Source: Prorocentrum cordatum
Lineage: Eukaryota; Sar; Dinophyceae; Prorocentrales; Prorocentraceae
Length of the DNA: 64,000 nt
Assembly (NCBI GenBank): GCA_963575745.1
Contig: CAUYUJ010020151.1
Coordinates: forward strand, 62,001 to 126,000
Direction: 5' to 3'
A model generated the notes under the pieces. That model had not been told where the DNA came from and searched no databases. It saw only the letters and a program-made list of their open reading frames with translations. Numbering within the stretch: the stretch's first letter is position 1; each line of letters begins with the position of its first letter. This document shows positions 20,883 to 31,240 of the stretch, piece after piece. A program made the position numbers and the translations under genes.

Positions 20883-21774
20883 CCAGGCGATCCTCCGTAG
20901 CGTCTGTCCACGATCCTGGAGAGTAGGGCCACTGTGAGGGGAGTCGAACGGCCCAAGTCAGTTCCCCAAGTGCCGCCTTGGGGTGAAACCTGGAAAGCGG
21001 AGAGTCCAGTGGTACAGAGTAGAGACTGACTACGTCGGCAGCCGCCTGCAGAGCCAACGAATCATCCTGCTGCTGCTCCGCCGGGCTTGTTGGTGATAAA
21101 GCGTCATCCTCGGAAAGCATCACCCTTCGCTGCTGATTGGGCGGGCCCCAGGCGGGCGGAGGGTGGGGCGGCGGGGGCGGGGGTAGAGGTCCGACCGAGG
21201 CGTCAGTAGGTGGCCCAGGCGCAGCAAGCGGAGGTCCGATGGTCGATTTCGCTCGCGTCCTGGTCTCGTCGCCGTGGTCGGGCTGTCTGAAGCCCGTCCT
21301 TGTAGCCTCACGTCTGTCCATCAGGTGCGTCCGCACCTGCTCTGGGTCGGACCTGGTACCTCCAGGGCAGTTGTACGTTGGCTCGTCGTCCCAGAGAGGG
21401 TAGGTGGTGGGCACGTGCAGCGCGTCTTCTGGGATCACGAGACCCGGGGGCGAGCGTGCACCGTCTTGGGAAACCGAAGGTTTGACGGGCCTCCAGCCGA
21501 GCCAGGGCTTTCGCTCAATAAACACACGGTGATTTGTGTCCCAGGAACCACCCGTGCAACTGCTCCACAAATTCCCAGGAGTGACAAAGGTGTTCGGGTC
21601 GGGCCAACCGTGTTGGTAACGCGCATCCGACATCTCGTAGCGCTTGTCACTTAGGATGTGCTGTGTGTCGTCCACGGACTCTTGGCAGATTTCGCACCAG
21701 CGGCGCCGCCCGCCGTTGAAGTAGACCCAACGCATCCAGGGACAGAACCGGGCAGGGAAGACGCGTGTGCCCAA
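20806..21774 (-). CDS. Zinc-knuckle and proline-rich linker between RNase H and helicase
   Basis: 322 residues. The N-terminal part has FCPWMRWVYFNGGRRRWCEI, a CEIC pair followed by TQHILSDKRYE, reminiscent of the Cys/His knuckle that follows many non-LTR RT domains. The middle is Pro-rich (PPPPPPPHPPPAWGPP). The C-terminal part is acidic and leads into the helicase. It overlaps both neighbouring frames, so it is probably an internal piece of the polyprotein. Confidence 0.45.
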   Translation of the reverse strand: MGTRVFPARFCPWMRWVYFNGGRRRWCEICQESVDDTQHILSDKRYEMSDARYQHGWPDPNTFVTPGNLWSSCTGGSWDTNHRVFIERKPWLGWRPVKPSVSQDGARSPPGLVIPEDALHVPTTYPLWDDEPTYNCPGGTRSDPEQVRTHLMDRREATRTGFRQPDHGDETRTRAKSTIGPPLAAPGPPTDASVGPLPPPPPPHPPPAWGPPNQQRRVMLSEDDALSPTSPAEQQQDDSLALQAAADVVSLYSVPLDSPLSRFHPKAALGELTWAVRLPSQWPYSPGSWTDATEDRLGGKPGLCRDGGQRKRIHTRRPGQER

Positions 21775-23330
21775 ACGGAATGGCGGCCCGTCCTCACTGT
21801 ACGGCAGACAGGAGGGCCACCGTCGGATGGGCCTTGGTTGTTCTTAGGCATGATCCCAGGGCGTCGCGTCGGTCCCAGGGCGGCAGCTGAAGGCTGCGGG
21901 CTGTCGCTGCGGCAGCTGAAGGCTGCGTACTGTCGGGGCCTTAGTGCGTCGGGGCGGGGGCGATCAGGGAGAGGAGGGGGAGGAGGATTTTCGAGAGCGT
22001 CAACGAACCGGGCAACCTGGTCCAAGTCGCAGAGGTCGACACCAGCGGCGGGGAAGAGGAGAGGAGGGGGGCGATGGGCACCGTCCCAAGCGACCCAGGA
22101 GGTGACCGCCAGGTCACCGGCGTGTCTGAGGGCGTCGGCCCAAAAGACCCCTAGAGTCGCGAGGCGGTCGGCCGCTTTGTTGAGGCGGCGTCGTACCGCC
22201 TGCCATGTAAGGGTCCAGCCGGACTCACTGGCTCGCCTGAGGGCGAAATCCATCTGCTGCGCCAGGTGGAGCCGTCGATAGCGTCCGGTGCCGGCCCCGT
22301 ATCGGATGGCCGCTAGGTTGTCGCCGACCACTCTGACACCACGAAGCGTGCTTTCGACGTGGGGGAGCAGGGCGAGGCCAGCTCTGCATCCTGAGGCCTC
22401 AGCCGTCTGTGCGTTGTCACAGCCTGGGAGGGCAACAACAGCGACAGCAACGACGCGCGGGTAGCCGCGGCGCGGGTCGTGTCTCCAGAGGACGGCGGCC
22501 GCACCGGAGACTTTGCCCCCCTCTCCGATTCGGCGCGCTCCCCCGTCGAACGTGAGCTCGTAGGGCCATTGGGCAGAGTCGGCGGCGGGGAGCGGGGAGT
22601 CCCCGACAGTGATTTCCTCGCCCGCATCCATATCCCTGCCGGCTCTGAGCACGAGGGTGTGCTGGTCACAGAGTCTGCAATAAGCTTTGGTCCAGAGGGC
22701 ACTGGGGTCCCTGTCTGTCCTGGGGCATGGGAACCAGCCCACCCCAGGGGGCATCCAACTCGCCCTGGGGTCGCAAGTTTGGAGAACGGCGAGCCTGTCC
22801 CCACTTCGTGTGGCTCTGGTTGTGATAGGGAGGCGCCGGATTTCCCCTCCGGCTCGTGGTGCCTGTCTGCCGAGATGCGGTCTGGCGGCCCCGCGTATAC
22901 GCAGTAGGCGTGGCCCTTGGGGATTGCACAGCTGACAGGGGTCGAGCATAGGGGCCCAGACCGCGGTTTCATCTGCCGGGGCGCCCGGGGGCTGCCCTTC
23001 GCGCAGGTCTTCGTCCTCCTCGTCGTCTTCCTGGAGATCGGAGTCGGGCACAGTGATACCCTGGACGATGAGCCTGGCGGCTTCGTCGGCGCCAATAGGA
23101 GTGCAGTCCAGGTTCACACAGCATCTGAAGGAAGTCTCGTGTAATAGGCGGCAAACTAGCCTCTGGTGTTGTCCCCTGGTGCACATCGCCGTAGCAAGGT
23201 CCCTGGGGTGGTCTGGGCCTCTAGCATTTTCCCAGGCAAAGGCAGCCGCGGGGCACCAGCACCACGCGTGCTCGGTGGTGGCTTCCCCAAGGCCACAGAG
23301 AGGGCAGGCTCCGTAGAGTCCCTGCCGCAT
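21651..23330 (-). CDS. RNase H segment of the giant element
   Basis: 559 residues. Residues 9-26 form a CPLC...HAWCWC zinc knuckle. An acidic linker lies near residues 97-110. An RNase H fold spans about residues 258-396 with the four catalytic positions visible: Asp in TFDGGAR, Glu in QTAEASGCRAGL, Asp in VVGDNLAA and Asp in LNKAADRLATLG. RNase H would remove the RNA template strand after first-strand synthesis. The domain is C-terminal to the RT, as in other RNase H-bearing non-LTR clades. The last 100 residues contain two TGAAG hairpins (21,883-21,926). Confidence 0.8.
   Translation of the reverse strand: MRQGLYGACPLCGLGEATTEHAWCWCPAAAFAWENARGPDHPRDLATAMCTRGQHQRLVCRLLHETSFRCCVNLDCTPIGADEAARLIVQGITVPDSDLQEDDEEDEDLREGQPPGAPADETAVWAPMLDPCQLCNPQGPRLLRIRGAARPHLGRQAPRAGGEIRRLPITTRATRSGDRLAVLQTCDPRASWMPPGVGWFPCPRTDRDPSALWTKAYCRLCDQHTLVLRAGRDMDAGEEITVGDSPLPAADSAQWPYELTFDGGARRIGEGGKVSGAAAVLWRHDPRRGYPRVVAVAVVALPGCDNAQTAEASGCRAGLALLPHVESTLRGVRVVGDNLAAIRYGAGTGRYRRLHLAQQMDFALRRASESGWTLTWQAVRRRLNKAADRLATLGVFWADALRHAGDLAVTSWVAWDGAHRPPPLLFPAAGVDLCDLDQVARFVDALENPPPPPLPDRPRPDALRPRQYAAFSCRSDSPQPSAAALGPTRRPGIMPKNNQGPSDGGPPVCRTVRTGRHSVWAHASSLPGSVPGCVGSTSTAGGAAGAKSAKSPWTTHSTS
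21883..21926 (-). repeat. Two TGAAG hairpins in tandem
   Basis: GCAGC-TGAAG-GCTGC at 21,883-21,897 and again at 21,912-21,926. The first is two bases after CCCAGGG. They lie in the C-terminal part of the RNase H frame, translated once as PSAA and once as AFSC (two frames). Confidence 0.7.
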
Positions 23331-23407
23331 AGGGGCGCTGATGCTGACGTGATGCCTTCTTCGCTCTGCAGCGAGTGGGCGCAGATCTTCGGGGAGGACG
23401 TCGTCGC

Positions 23408-23896
23408 TTAGGAGAGGCCAGAGGGCGGCCTCACCGCTCCAGGGCCCGAGCAGGAGTCACACCAGGCCTGGCCGTCATCCCTTTGCCCGGCAGCGAGCCA
23501 GACTCTCTTGGCCGGCCTGCCGCAACCGCATTGGTGCGGGATCCTGTCTGCCACGCTTCGCCAGCGCGCAGACCCGGGCAGCCCGTTGGCCAGGAGCCGA
23601 AGGACGTGATGTGCCTCGGTGAAGGATGCACAATGCCCCAGGAGAGACCATTCCGCGCCGTCTGTCTGTGCCCACCTGCGCTCGTCGCTGGTTGTGGCGA
23701 ACCACCTGTTAACAATATGCCCGTGGAGCTGCGTCCAGGCCGCGACATAGACCACGCGACCAAAGTAGCGAGCCCGCAGTCGGGGGGGCTCTCTCACCGC
23801 ACGATTGAATAAGTCAGCAGCCCTGGAGTCAGTCAGTACCTTGGAGCCGGGTCTGTGGGGTTCGTTCCGCAGGGCAAATTCCCGAGCCCATTTCAC
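23408..23896 (-). CDS. Connector between RT and RNase H, giant element
   Basis: 162 residues containing VLTDSRAADLFNRAVREPPR and IPHQCGCGRPAKRVW...CDSC, a possible four-Cys zinc site near the end. It lies directly between the RT frame (ends 23,906) and the RNase H frame (begins 23,330), all on the minus strand. It probably corresponds to the thumb/connection region. No independent family recognised. Confidence 0.4.
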   Translation of the reverse strand: MKWAREFALRNEPHRPGSKVLTDSRAADLFNRAVREPPRLRARYFGRVVYVAAWTQLHGHIVNRWFATTSDERRWAQTDGAEWSLLGHCASFTEAHHVLRLLANGLPGSARWRSVADRIPHQCGCGRPAKRVWLAAGQRDDGQAWCDSCSGPGAVRPPSGLS

Positions 23897-23905
23897 GAGT
23901 TTATT

Positions 23906-26400
23906 TCACCTTCTTCCCGCCTTGTGCCGCGACTGTGGCGGGCCCCACAGGTCGTCCAGGGCGTGTGCCCTGGCCGCGATCGCACGCGAGGTGGCGACCG
24001 GGCACTTGGGGCAGCCGGGAACCTGGAAGCGGATGCCCAGGCCCGTGAGGATGTTGTCGGGTATCCAGGAAACGGATGCAAGGCCGAGAGCGACCCGAAG
24101 GTGGGCCCGGAGCGCCCTTTCATGAACGGTGTCGGGTAGGGTGTAGTGCGAGGGGTAGGGGATGAGCGCAATGGGATAGGTGTTCCAGGCAAGGGCAGTT
24201 TTGGTGGGAGACATATTGGCGAGGTGCAGGGCCATGGCTCGGCCACGGAGCTTGGGAAGAGATTTGCCCCAGGTGCCCGCGACGAGGGCGTCGAGTTGCC
24301 CTCGGGTAATTGCGCCCCAGGGCGGCAGGATCTCTCCTTCGGCGGCCCGAGATACGATGCAGGCGCCGAGGTAGGGCCACTGGGGGCGCACAGCGGAGGA
24401 GCCGAAAAGAGTATAGTCCATGGCACGTCTCCACCAACCGTGGTCGCTGGCTGGAACCAGCGCCGGTTTGAAGTTGCACCTGCAGGGGCAGCTCCAGGGA
24501 GTGCACAGCGCAGCGCTGTCAGGTCCACAGGTCCGCTTGATCATTTCCAGGATAAGCGCCGCTGGAAGGCCTGTGACCGTCGTCGTGGTGCCATTATCGG
24601 TGAAGTCCACGGGGGCAGTGGCAAGATGTTGCCTGACGTCGATTCCGGATGGTGCCTCGATTCCCCTGCACTTGTGGGCTTCAACCAAGAGTCCTGCCGT
24701 CCTTGCGAGCCAGGGCAGCGCAATGCCGGCACGGAGTGTTTGGGCAGTGGCGCCAAGAAGGGCGGCCAGGTCGCCCACGTATGTCGGGTCGTCCGCCCCA
24801 GTGATGTTGGCAAGGGCGCTGATGAGAGGGTCGTACCCCAGGCACCAGAGGGGCGGGGAGGCGGTGCCTCCCATTCCGATGGATCGTAGGAGTCTCCTTA
24901 TCCTGCTCTTGTATTTCCCTTTGCAGGTACGCACGCTCCTGCTGCTGACCAGGGCATCCACGGAGTGTAGGAGCCAGCTGGGGAGTTGCCAACGTTTCGT
25001 CAGCTGCCCCATCCATTGCAAGGATATACGCTCAAAGGCTTTGTTCTGGTCGCAGAAAAGGACGGCAGTGCTGGGGGCAGGGCCTAAGTACCTCGTGGCG
25101 CACTGTATGTATTGGTCTACGGCCTCTTGGTGCACGCCGAGCAGGGCCGCCCACGATGGCCCGGGTTCGGTGTCGGCCACCGGATCCAGGGCGAGGTGGT
25201 TGGTGGCGGATGTGATATTGGGACCACACTGTCCCCCGCGCTTGGCCGCTTGGTTAGGGCTGAGCCTGGGTTCGATCACGGGGCCGAGGCGGTCGGCCAT
25301 GGTTGCACCGTGCAGTCTCCGTAGGCAGGTGGGGAGCTGTAAGGGTCGCATATCGTTGGGTAGCTCAGCGGCTGGTTTTTTTTGCCGATCCAGACCAGAA
25401 GATCGATGGAGGGGCCTAGGACCAGGTCTATGAGTTCTGGGTTCAGATCCGCGGCGTACCAGGCTTGGGCGAGCAGGCCGGCAACGAAGCGGGCCCCAGG
25501 ATGGTACAGTTCGCACGGTTCTCCGCCCTCCCCAGGAGCGCTGCCGCTCGGACCCAGGACGAGGGAGGCGATCCTGCCCCACTGCGGGTTGGGGGAATCC
25601 GGGCACTGCCCAAGATCCTTGTGTCTGAAGTATTCGTCGAGGATACGGTCCGCAGCTGGGGGAAGGGGGGGAGCGGCTTGCCAGATCTGACTTCGGCTCC
25701 GCCATAGGACGTCGTCGGCTTCCTTCGTGCGCTCCTTCCACCTCCCATCAGGGTCACGCACGCCCAGGATAGCGTGCGTCTTGACGAAGATTTCACGGCC
25801 CGTGCGGTAGTGGGAGGCGAGAGCGGGGCGTTCGACCTCAGGGCCCCTTTGTACGGGGGTGAGGCGGGCGGCCCGTCTCTGAGCAGTGTCGTTGTCCCAC
25901 TTCCGCAGCCAAAAGGCAGCCTGCTGGGGGGTCAGGTCGTTGCCGTCCCACTCGTACTCGGCAAGCCAGGCCGCGAGCGCCCCCACTGGGCGTGTGCTGG
26001 ACTCGGATCTCGCCGCCGCAGCGAGCAGGGTACCTGGTGAGCGGTTGGTTTTGCTCCTGCGCCACTTCCTCCACCAGTCTTGTATGGCCGCGGACATGGT
26101 GTGGCGACCAAGAGTGAGATGGGCAGGCATAAGGGGAACGGTGTAATCGTCAACCAGATTGGGGGCCGGAGGGGGAGCTGACGGCTCCTGTTCTCTCTCT
26201 CCCTCGCCGTCGTCGTTGTCACTATGTCTGGCTGGGAACTGCCCAGGGGCCGCCGGACGGACCCAGTCGGCGGGTTGTAGGAGGCCGGTCAGGTCGATGT
26301 CAGGCAGCCCGAATGTGCGCTCGAGGAAGGCGTAGAGGGTTCTTAGCTCCGCATGCGCCTCGCTCGGGAGCAGGCGCAGGTCACCGGCACGAATGGTGTT
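23906..26400 (-). CDS. Reverse transcriptase of the giant element (YVGD box)
   Basis: The N-terminal part is read in the frame that also carries the endonuclease's second half. At the T8 run (25,376-25,383) it shifts into the frame ending at 23,906. After the shift the motifs appear in order: DMRPLQLPTCLRR, CDQNKAFERIS (motif A, Asp), GMGGTASPPLWCLGYDPLIS (motif B) and PTYVGDLAALLG (motif C). Motif C is normally YxDD. Here the first Asp codon is GGC (Gly) at 24,773-24,775, one transition from GAC, which should abolish polymerase activity. The gene lies between the APE endonuclease and RNase H. C-terminal to motif C are CRCNFKPALVP and helical segments typical of the thumb. Confidence 0.8.
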
Positions 26401-26404
26401 GTCT

Positions 26405-27360
26405 CTGCGTGTTCTGGGGGCGCCCTGTGGTTCCAGGTACAGGATGGCGTGGTCTGAAACTGAAGGTGCCCAGGCCTTCCTGACTCCGTAGGCCCCAAGC
26501 TGACGGAAGGGGCACGCAACAATGTCGATTTGCGACTCGTTGTCAGCGTCCACCCTGGCGGGCCCGTCACAGTGGCAGACGCTTGACCCGGTCAGCGCGA
26601 GTAGGTCGGAGAGAGCCGCAGCCTCGTCAGTTTCGCCATCTCTGGGGTTGCCAATTTGTATGTTCAGGTCACCCCCCCTCCCATCTCTCGATGGCCTGAC
26701 GAATGGCATCGATGGTTTCGGCCTTTCTGGACGGAGGGAGGTACAGAGATACCAGGCGGTAGGTACTTTCACCTCGTCTGATCGTGGCTGCGACGGCACA
26801 CCCAGGGACGAGGTCTTCGGCCCGGAGAAGCGCTGTGCCATGCGGAATGAGGATTGCCACTCCGCCGGCGCGGCCCCCAGCTGGTCCGATGTAGGCTGGT
26901 GAGGCGGTAAGAGTGCGTGCGTGGAACATGGTGGACCAGACGGCCGCTTCGTGCTCCGTCCAGTGGGTCTCCTGTATGAGTCCGATCCTCCCGTTGGTGG
27001 TCATCTGCGTTAAGAAGGCGCGTTTGATCATGTTTTTGTGCGCAGTCGTGCTCTTGAGGTACCTGACGTTCCAGCGGCCCAGTTTGAGCGTGCCGGGCTG
27101 AGTGGCATTGGCGATTGCGTCGGCCAGGGTCCGTAAGGAAAGGTCCCCGCAGAGGTCCGCCCACGTGGGGTTGTTCCAGGCGGTTGCATGCAGGTAGGCC
27201 CAGAGGGATCGCGGCCGCTGGACGGTGTAATTACAGTGTAGCGCCAAGGCGCGTCCCAGGGAGGAGCTGGCGGCTTGCCAAGCTCTAGTTCTCGCCCCCG
27301 GAACGAGATTCGCGAACGGGGGAGGCCCGAGGGCGCGGCGCAGCGTCCCTGGGTCTTCAG
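26405..27360 (-). CDS. APE-type endonuclease of the giant element
   Basis: The first half, ending at 26,669, has KLGRWNVRYL (Asn motif), GLIQETHW (catalytic Glu), GGVAILIP and TYRLVSLYLPP. The frame then breaks at a C7 run (26,672-26,678, G7 on the sense strand). The second half resumes with GGDLNIQIG (GDxN), ESQIDIVAC and SVSDHAIL (SDH) up to about 26,410. All hallmark residues of the endonuclease/exonuclease/phosphatase fold used by LINEs to nick target DNA are present. Removing one G joins the halves as ERWEGGDLN. The frame stays open upstream of 27,247 towards the methyltransferase, so no separate start is evident. Confidence 0.85.
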
Positions 27361-27366
27361 GCGAGT

Positions 27367-29019
27367 CTAGGGGAGCGGCGGCCGGTAGTCAGCAAGCTGC
27401 TGCTGCAGCATGGTTCGTACTATGTCGCCTGGGAAAGGGTTTTCGGCAAGCGGTGCCCAAGGGCAATTTCTGTCCGCGAAGCTGCGCGCCTGTCTCCATG
27501 CGGCCCACATGTGTCTCTCGGTCGGTGCCTCATGATGCTGTCCAGGGATGGGTTCGTTCCTGCTCCACGCCAGGATGGAGGGCGCGAGTCTGCGCTGGAG
27601 CCACCTCGGGTCGCAATGGATCCCTACGGCGTCGTAGAGCCTCCTCCCCCTAATGTCCAAGGACTGGTAGTAGGACCCAAGGCCCACTGCTCGAGCCCGC
27701 TCTTCAGGGGATGGGATCCTGAGTCCATGCTCTCTTCCGTGTGCGAGCAGCCATCCTGCCCAAGCCTTCACCTTTCCTTCGCTGGCTAAGCTCTCCCGCT
27801 CTCTACCTTGACAGACGAGGGCCAGCCCTTCTGTGCAGCCTTGGAAGCTACGCTCGGCTCCAGTTTCCGCAAGTATGTTCTTAATGCTGTTCCTGGTGTC
27901 GGCGAGGGTGCGGAGGAGCCACCTGTAGCTGCTGTCTTCGCTGTACAGGAGGCACAGTGGGTGCGTCTGGTAGCTGCACGGGACTATGGCCTCGGGGGCA
28001 TTGGCAGGAGCCTTGGAAGGTGGGGATGCGTCCGTCTGGTCTGTAGGTCCACCGTCTTTCCCAGGGACTTGGGAGTCTGGGATACGTGACAAAATCTTCG
28101 GCGGGAGGGCAGTTGCTGAGCCAGAGGCGATCTCTCGGGCTGGCCACTGTGGGGGCGGCGTCTAGGCGGACCGCCCAGTCGGGTGGAAGCTCTCCCAGGG
28201 CCGTGCACATTGCCTGCTTGTGTGCCGATAGGATCGTAGCTGGGCCTTCGCAGCATATTAGGACGCGTACGTCCGGCCGAAGCCTGCGCGCGATGTTCCA
28301 TAGAAGCGGCACGGCGAAGAAGTGCACTGACTGAGGGCCAGCAAGCCCGTCCAGTCCTCCGTGCTGGCTGGCTGTGGACAGGTTGGTACATGGGATTCCG
28401 GCCATGATGACGAGGAGGCTTCCAGGATCCAGGGTTCTCAGGTGGTCGGACCAGGGATTATGTCCATCGTCTCCTCGTAGTAGATCCCAGACGTCGACTC
28501 CTAGACTCAAGTGTGGGGGGCCCCCGTCCGTGTAGCGTTGTCACGGTCCCAACGCCTCTCGACTCGAGATGCCGCTTCTCCGTTTATTTCGACAAAAGCG
28601 GAGGATCTGAAACGTGGAACCGTGGCAACTTTGGCCATGAGGTCGCCGATCGCTAGTCTCGCCAGACCCCATCCATCGAAGAGTGAGACAAGGTGTAGGC
28701 TTGGTCCCATGGCGGCACTCGGGCTCGGTCTGGGGTCGACCACTCGGGCTCTTGCTTGCTGAGTGAAATCGAGCGTCCAGTCGTCCCCTAGCCTGGGGTC
28801 GGCGTTTGAGTGGAGCCTAAGGTGTCCCGAGATGTCCCAGGTGCCGTCGGAGGAGCCGTGGGAAACAATGCCATCCTGCTGAAGAGCCCTGAGCGTGCTG
28901 ATGATCTGTGTGTTGTCCAGACCTGCGATTTGGTACGCAGCAAGCGTCGTGTCAGCAGGGGCGACTGGGGAGAGGCCGGTCCGTTCGTCCCTGTGTCGTT
29001 CCCATACCTGCTGGAGCAC
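27367..29019 (-). CDS. DNMT3-like C5 cytosine methyltransferase of the giant element
   Basis: Three frames make one C5-methyltransferase. Frame 1 (to 28,507): an N-terminal stretch resembling a winged helix (TQIISTLRALQQDGIV), then motif I LVSLFDGWGLARLAIG and FVEINGEA (SAM binding). It breaks at the G6C5 run at 28,515-28,525. Frame 2 (28,510 down to about 28,090): motif IV AGIPCTNLS with the catalytic Cys, motif VI as CCEGP instead of ENV, and motif VIII SPRDRLWLSN. Frame 3 (28,092-27,367): a target-recognition-like region and motif X-like YDAVGIHCDPRWLQRRL. The PCTNLS form resembles DNMT3 (PCNDLS). It sits N-terminal to the endonuclease. Captured DNMTs are known in dinoflagellate retrotransposons. 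The frame extends above 29,019 to about 29.2 kb. Confidence 0.8.
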
Positions 29020-29382
29020 ATCGGCAGGCTGGGGGGCTGCAGTGGCCTCGTCTGGTGTGAACCCCGCTGGTCGGGGTCGCGGCCTGCGAGTCCGGCCGTC
29101 CTCCGCACTTGCTGGTCTGGATGCCCGCCTTGTGACGCCTCGGCCAGCGACACCGGTGGGGGTGCCTTCGCCTGCTCTGTGGCGGGAGCGCTCCCAGAGG
29201 TCGACCAGGGTCCTGGGATTGGGTGCCCTGGTGCCTGGTCTGGTGGACCTTTCCCTGCTGGTGTTGCCTCGATGGAGGGGCCGGCCACGCTGGAGCAGAC
29301 CAGGTGGTCTGAGGCGCCCGAGATGTTGGAGGCGCGGGCGCCACCGCAGGGCCCAGCTCCCGGCGGGAGCACGCAGAGCAAA

Positions 29383-30402
29383 ATGCTGATGTGGAGCTCG
29401 ACACCCGGGCTCGAGGGGGCCTCGGAGAGGGAGCTCGACGTCGGGTCGTCGCAGGAGGACCTCCTCGGCGGCATGCGAGGCACGCGGAGGCCCCGGGCCG
29501 CTCTCCCCGCGGCGCCGCTGGGCGGCCCCGCCGCGGCCGCGCTCCTGGCTTGCCTCTTCGCGCTCGGCGCCGGCGCCGGCCCGCTGGCCGGCCGGCGGCC
29601 CGCCCCGCGGGGGGCCCGCGGCGGCTGCGTGAGCCTAGCGCTCGTGGGACAGGCGTTCGTCCACCTCTCCGCGGAGGATGCCGGCATGACGGTCGAGGAC
29701 CACATGCTCGTCCGGGAGCGAGGGACCGCGCTCGAGGATCTCCACAGGATCGAGCGGGTCTATGCCGAGACTGGCACCCTGCGCCTGTACAGCGGCCTCC
29801 ACTTCTCGCACCCGGAGGGCGCGACGGTGGCCTCGCTGCCGCTCACGGACGACATCTTGGCGGAGCACGACGCCATGGAGGCGGCCCAGTTCGCGCGCTT
29901 CACGAGGCCCGTGAAGTCTGCCGAGCCGGCGGGCAGCACCGTTCTCGCGATGGAAGAGGGCTGTGGCGATTTCGACATGGGCGACAAGATCGAGCTGTCC
30001 AGCGAAGAGGGGCACTACGAGATGAACATGATCACCAGCATCACTGCGAGTGCTGCCGATGGTGACTGCGAGTTCCACCTGGCCTACCCCCTGCGCTGCG
30101 AGCACAGCGCCACCTCCGCTGTATCCAAGATGGTCCCCAAGGACGCGCTTCTACTCCACACGCTGGCGCCGACGCCGGTTCCGCCGCCGACGCCGAAGGC
30201 GCCGGCCGCGTCGATCGTCGTCAGCAACGTCGGCTTCGGCGGGCTCGGCTCGCCCGACATCGAGCGGCTGCAGAGCGCGTGCCGGGAGAAGATCGCCGCA
30301 GCGGCGGGCGTTGACGCCGCGGAGGTGTCTGTCGTCCTCGCGCAGGGCTCCGTGCTCGTGGACGTGTTCAGCAGTGAGCTCGACAGCAACTACAGCTGTG
30401 CA
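29383..30402 (+). CDS. Possible host gene exon: membrane-anchored extracellular protein
   Basis: The frame is open well upstream, but a plausible start is the ATG at 29,383. It is followed by an acidic/polar tail and one hydrophobic segment (AAAALLACLFALGAGAG), giving a type II anchor or signal. A later ATG at 29,473 would make it a signal peptide. The rest has dispersed Cys and ordered-looking sequence such as GMTVEDHMLVRERGTALEDL and HYEMNMITSITASA. It ends with a ferredoxin-like pattern (SACREKIAAAAGVDAAEVSV...GSVLVDV) that I associate with dinoflagellate surface proteins. Coding continues uncertainly after about 30,400. The exon interrupts minus-strand element coding, so it may be retroposed. 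Confidence 0.4.
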
Positions 30403-30699
30403 TGCTCCTTTTCCTCTCCCTGTATGTTCCTCTTCCCGTCCTCCTGCCCCCCTCCTCCAATCCCGAATTCGGTGAGCTCGGGCGCGGTCGTGGTAATGGC
30501 ACGGCGCCCTCGAGCCTCACAGATGCAGCACCACTCTCTGCCTTCAGCCCCCTCGCCCCCCGAATGCGCTGAGCAGACTCTCCGCTCCCCTAGCTCTCCG
30601 CGCCACTCGTCTAGCTGCTTGCCTGCTTGCCTGCTCCCCCGCCGACCCCCACGACCCAAGACACCTGTGCGTCCTCGGCCGCCAGACGACCGACACCCT
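30403..30699 (+). other. Possible intron between exon 1 and the Pro/Thr region
   Basis: Pyrimidine-rich sequence (CTCTCCCTGTATGTTCCTCT and CTCCTGCCCCCCTCCTCC) with no conserved peptide. It lies between the ordered exon and the Pro/Thr repeat. A splice donor near 30,400 is not obvious, and dinoflagellates use varied donors. Confidence 0.25.
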
Positions 30700-31240
30700 C
30701 ACGACGCCGACGCCCGTGCCCGACCAACGCCCTACCCCATCCTGGCGCTTTACTCGACGCCCAATCCCAGCCCGACGCCTCACCCGACGGCCTGCCCTAT
30801 CACGACGCCATACCCGACGCCCCACCCGAGCACGACACCCTTCCCGACGACACATCCCAGCCCGTCGCCCCACCCTAGCCCGACGCCCTTCCCGACGCCC
30901 TGCCATACCACGACGCCATACACGATGCCCCACCCAAGCACGGCGCTCTTTTCGACGACACATCCCAGCCCGACGCCCTACCCCAGCCAGATGCCCTACC
31001 CGACGCCGCTTCCCAGCCCGCCGCCGTACCCGACGCCCTGGCCCAGCGCGTCGCCGCACCCAACGCCCCACCCCAGCCCGACGCCCTACCCGACACCCAG
31101 CCCCAGCACGACGCCCTACTCGACGATGCACCACAGCACGACGCCCTACATGGCGCCTCGCCCCAGCCCGACGCCCTCCCCCATCCCGCCGCCGATGGCC
31201 TACCTCTTCGACGGGGCCCTGGTGCAGGAGGGCAACGCCG
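30700..31240 (+). repeat. Degenerate minisatellite encoding Pro-Thr/Ser-Pro
   Basis: CCCAGCCCGACGCCCTACCC-like words repeat with small length changes. In the + frame they encode PSPTPYPTP-type repeats, resembling the O-glycosylated hinge of secreted algal proteins. It ends with PPPMAYLFDGALVQEGNAV. One C too many at 31,235-31,238 appears to shift the PSPTP reading into another frame afterwards. Confidence 0.7.

Noticed and set aside
28788..29705. 305-codon minus-strand frame across the 29.4 kb boundary
   Set aside because: It runs antisense to the ordered plus-strand exon and has no motif; the methyltransferase is in another frame.
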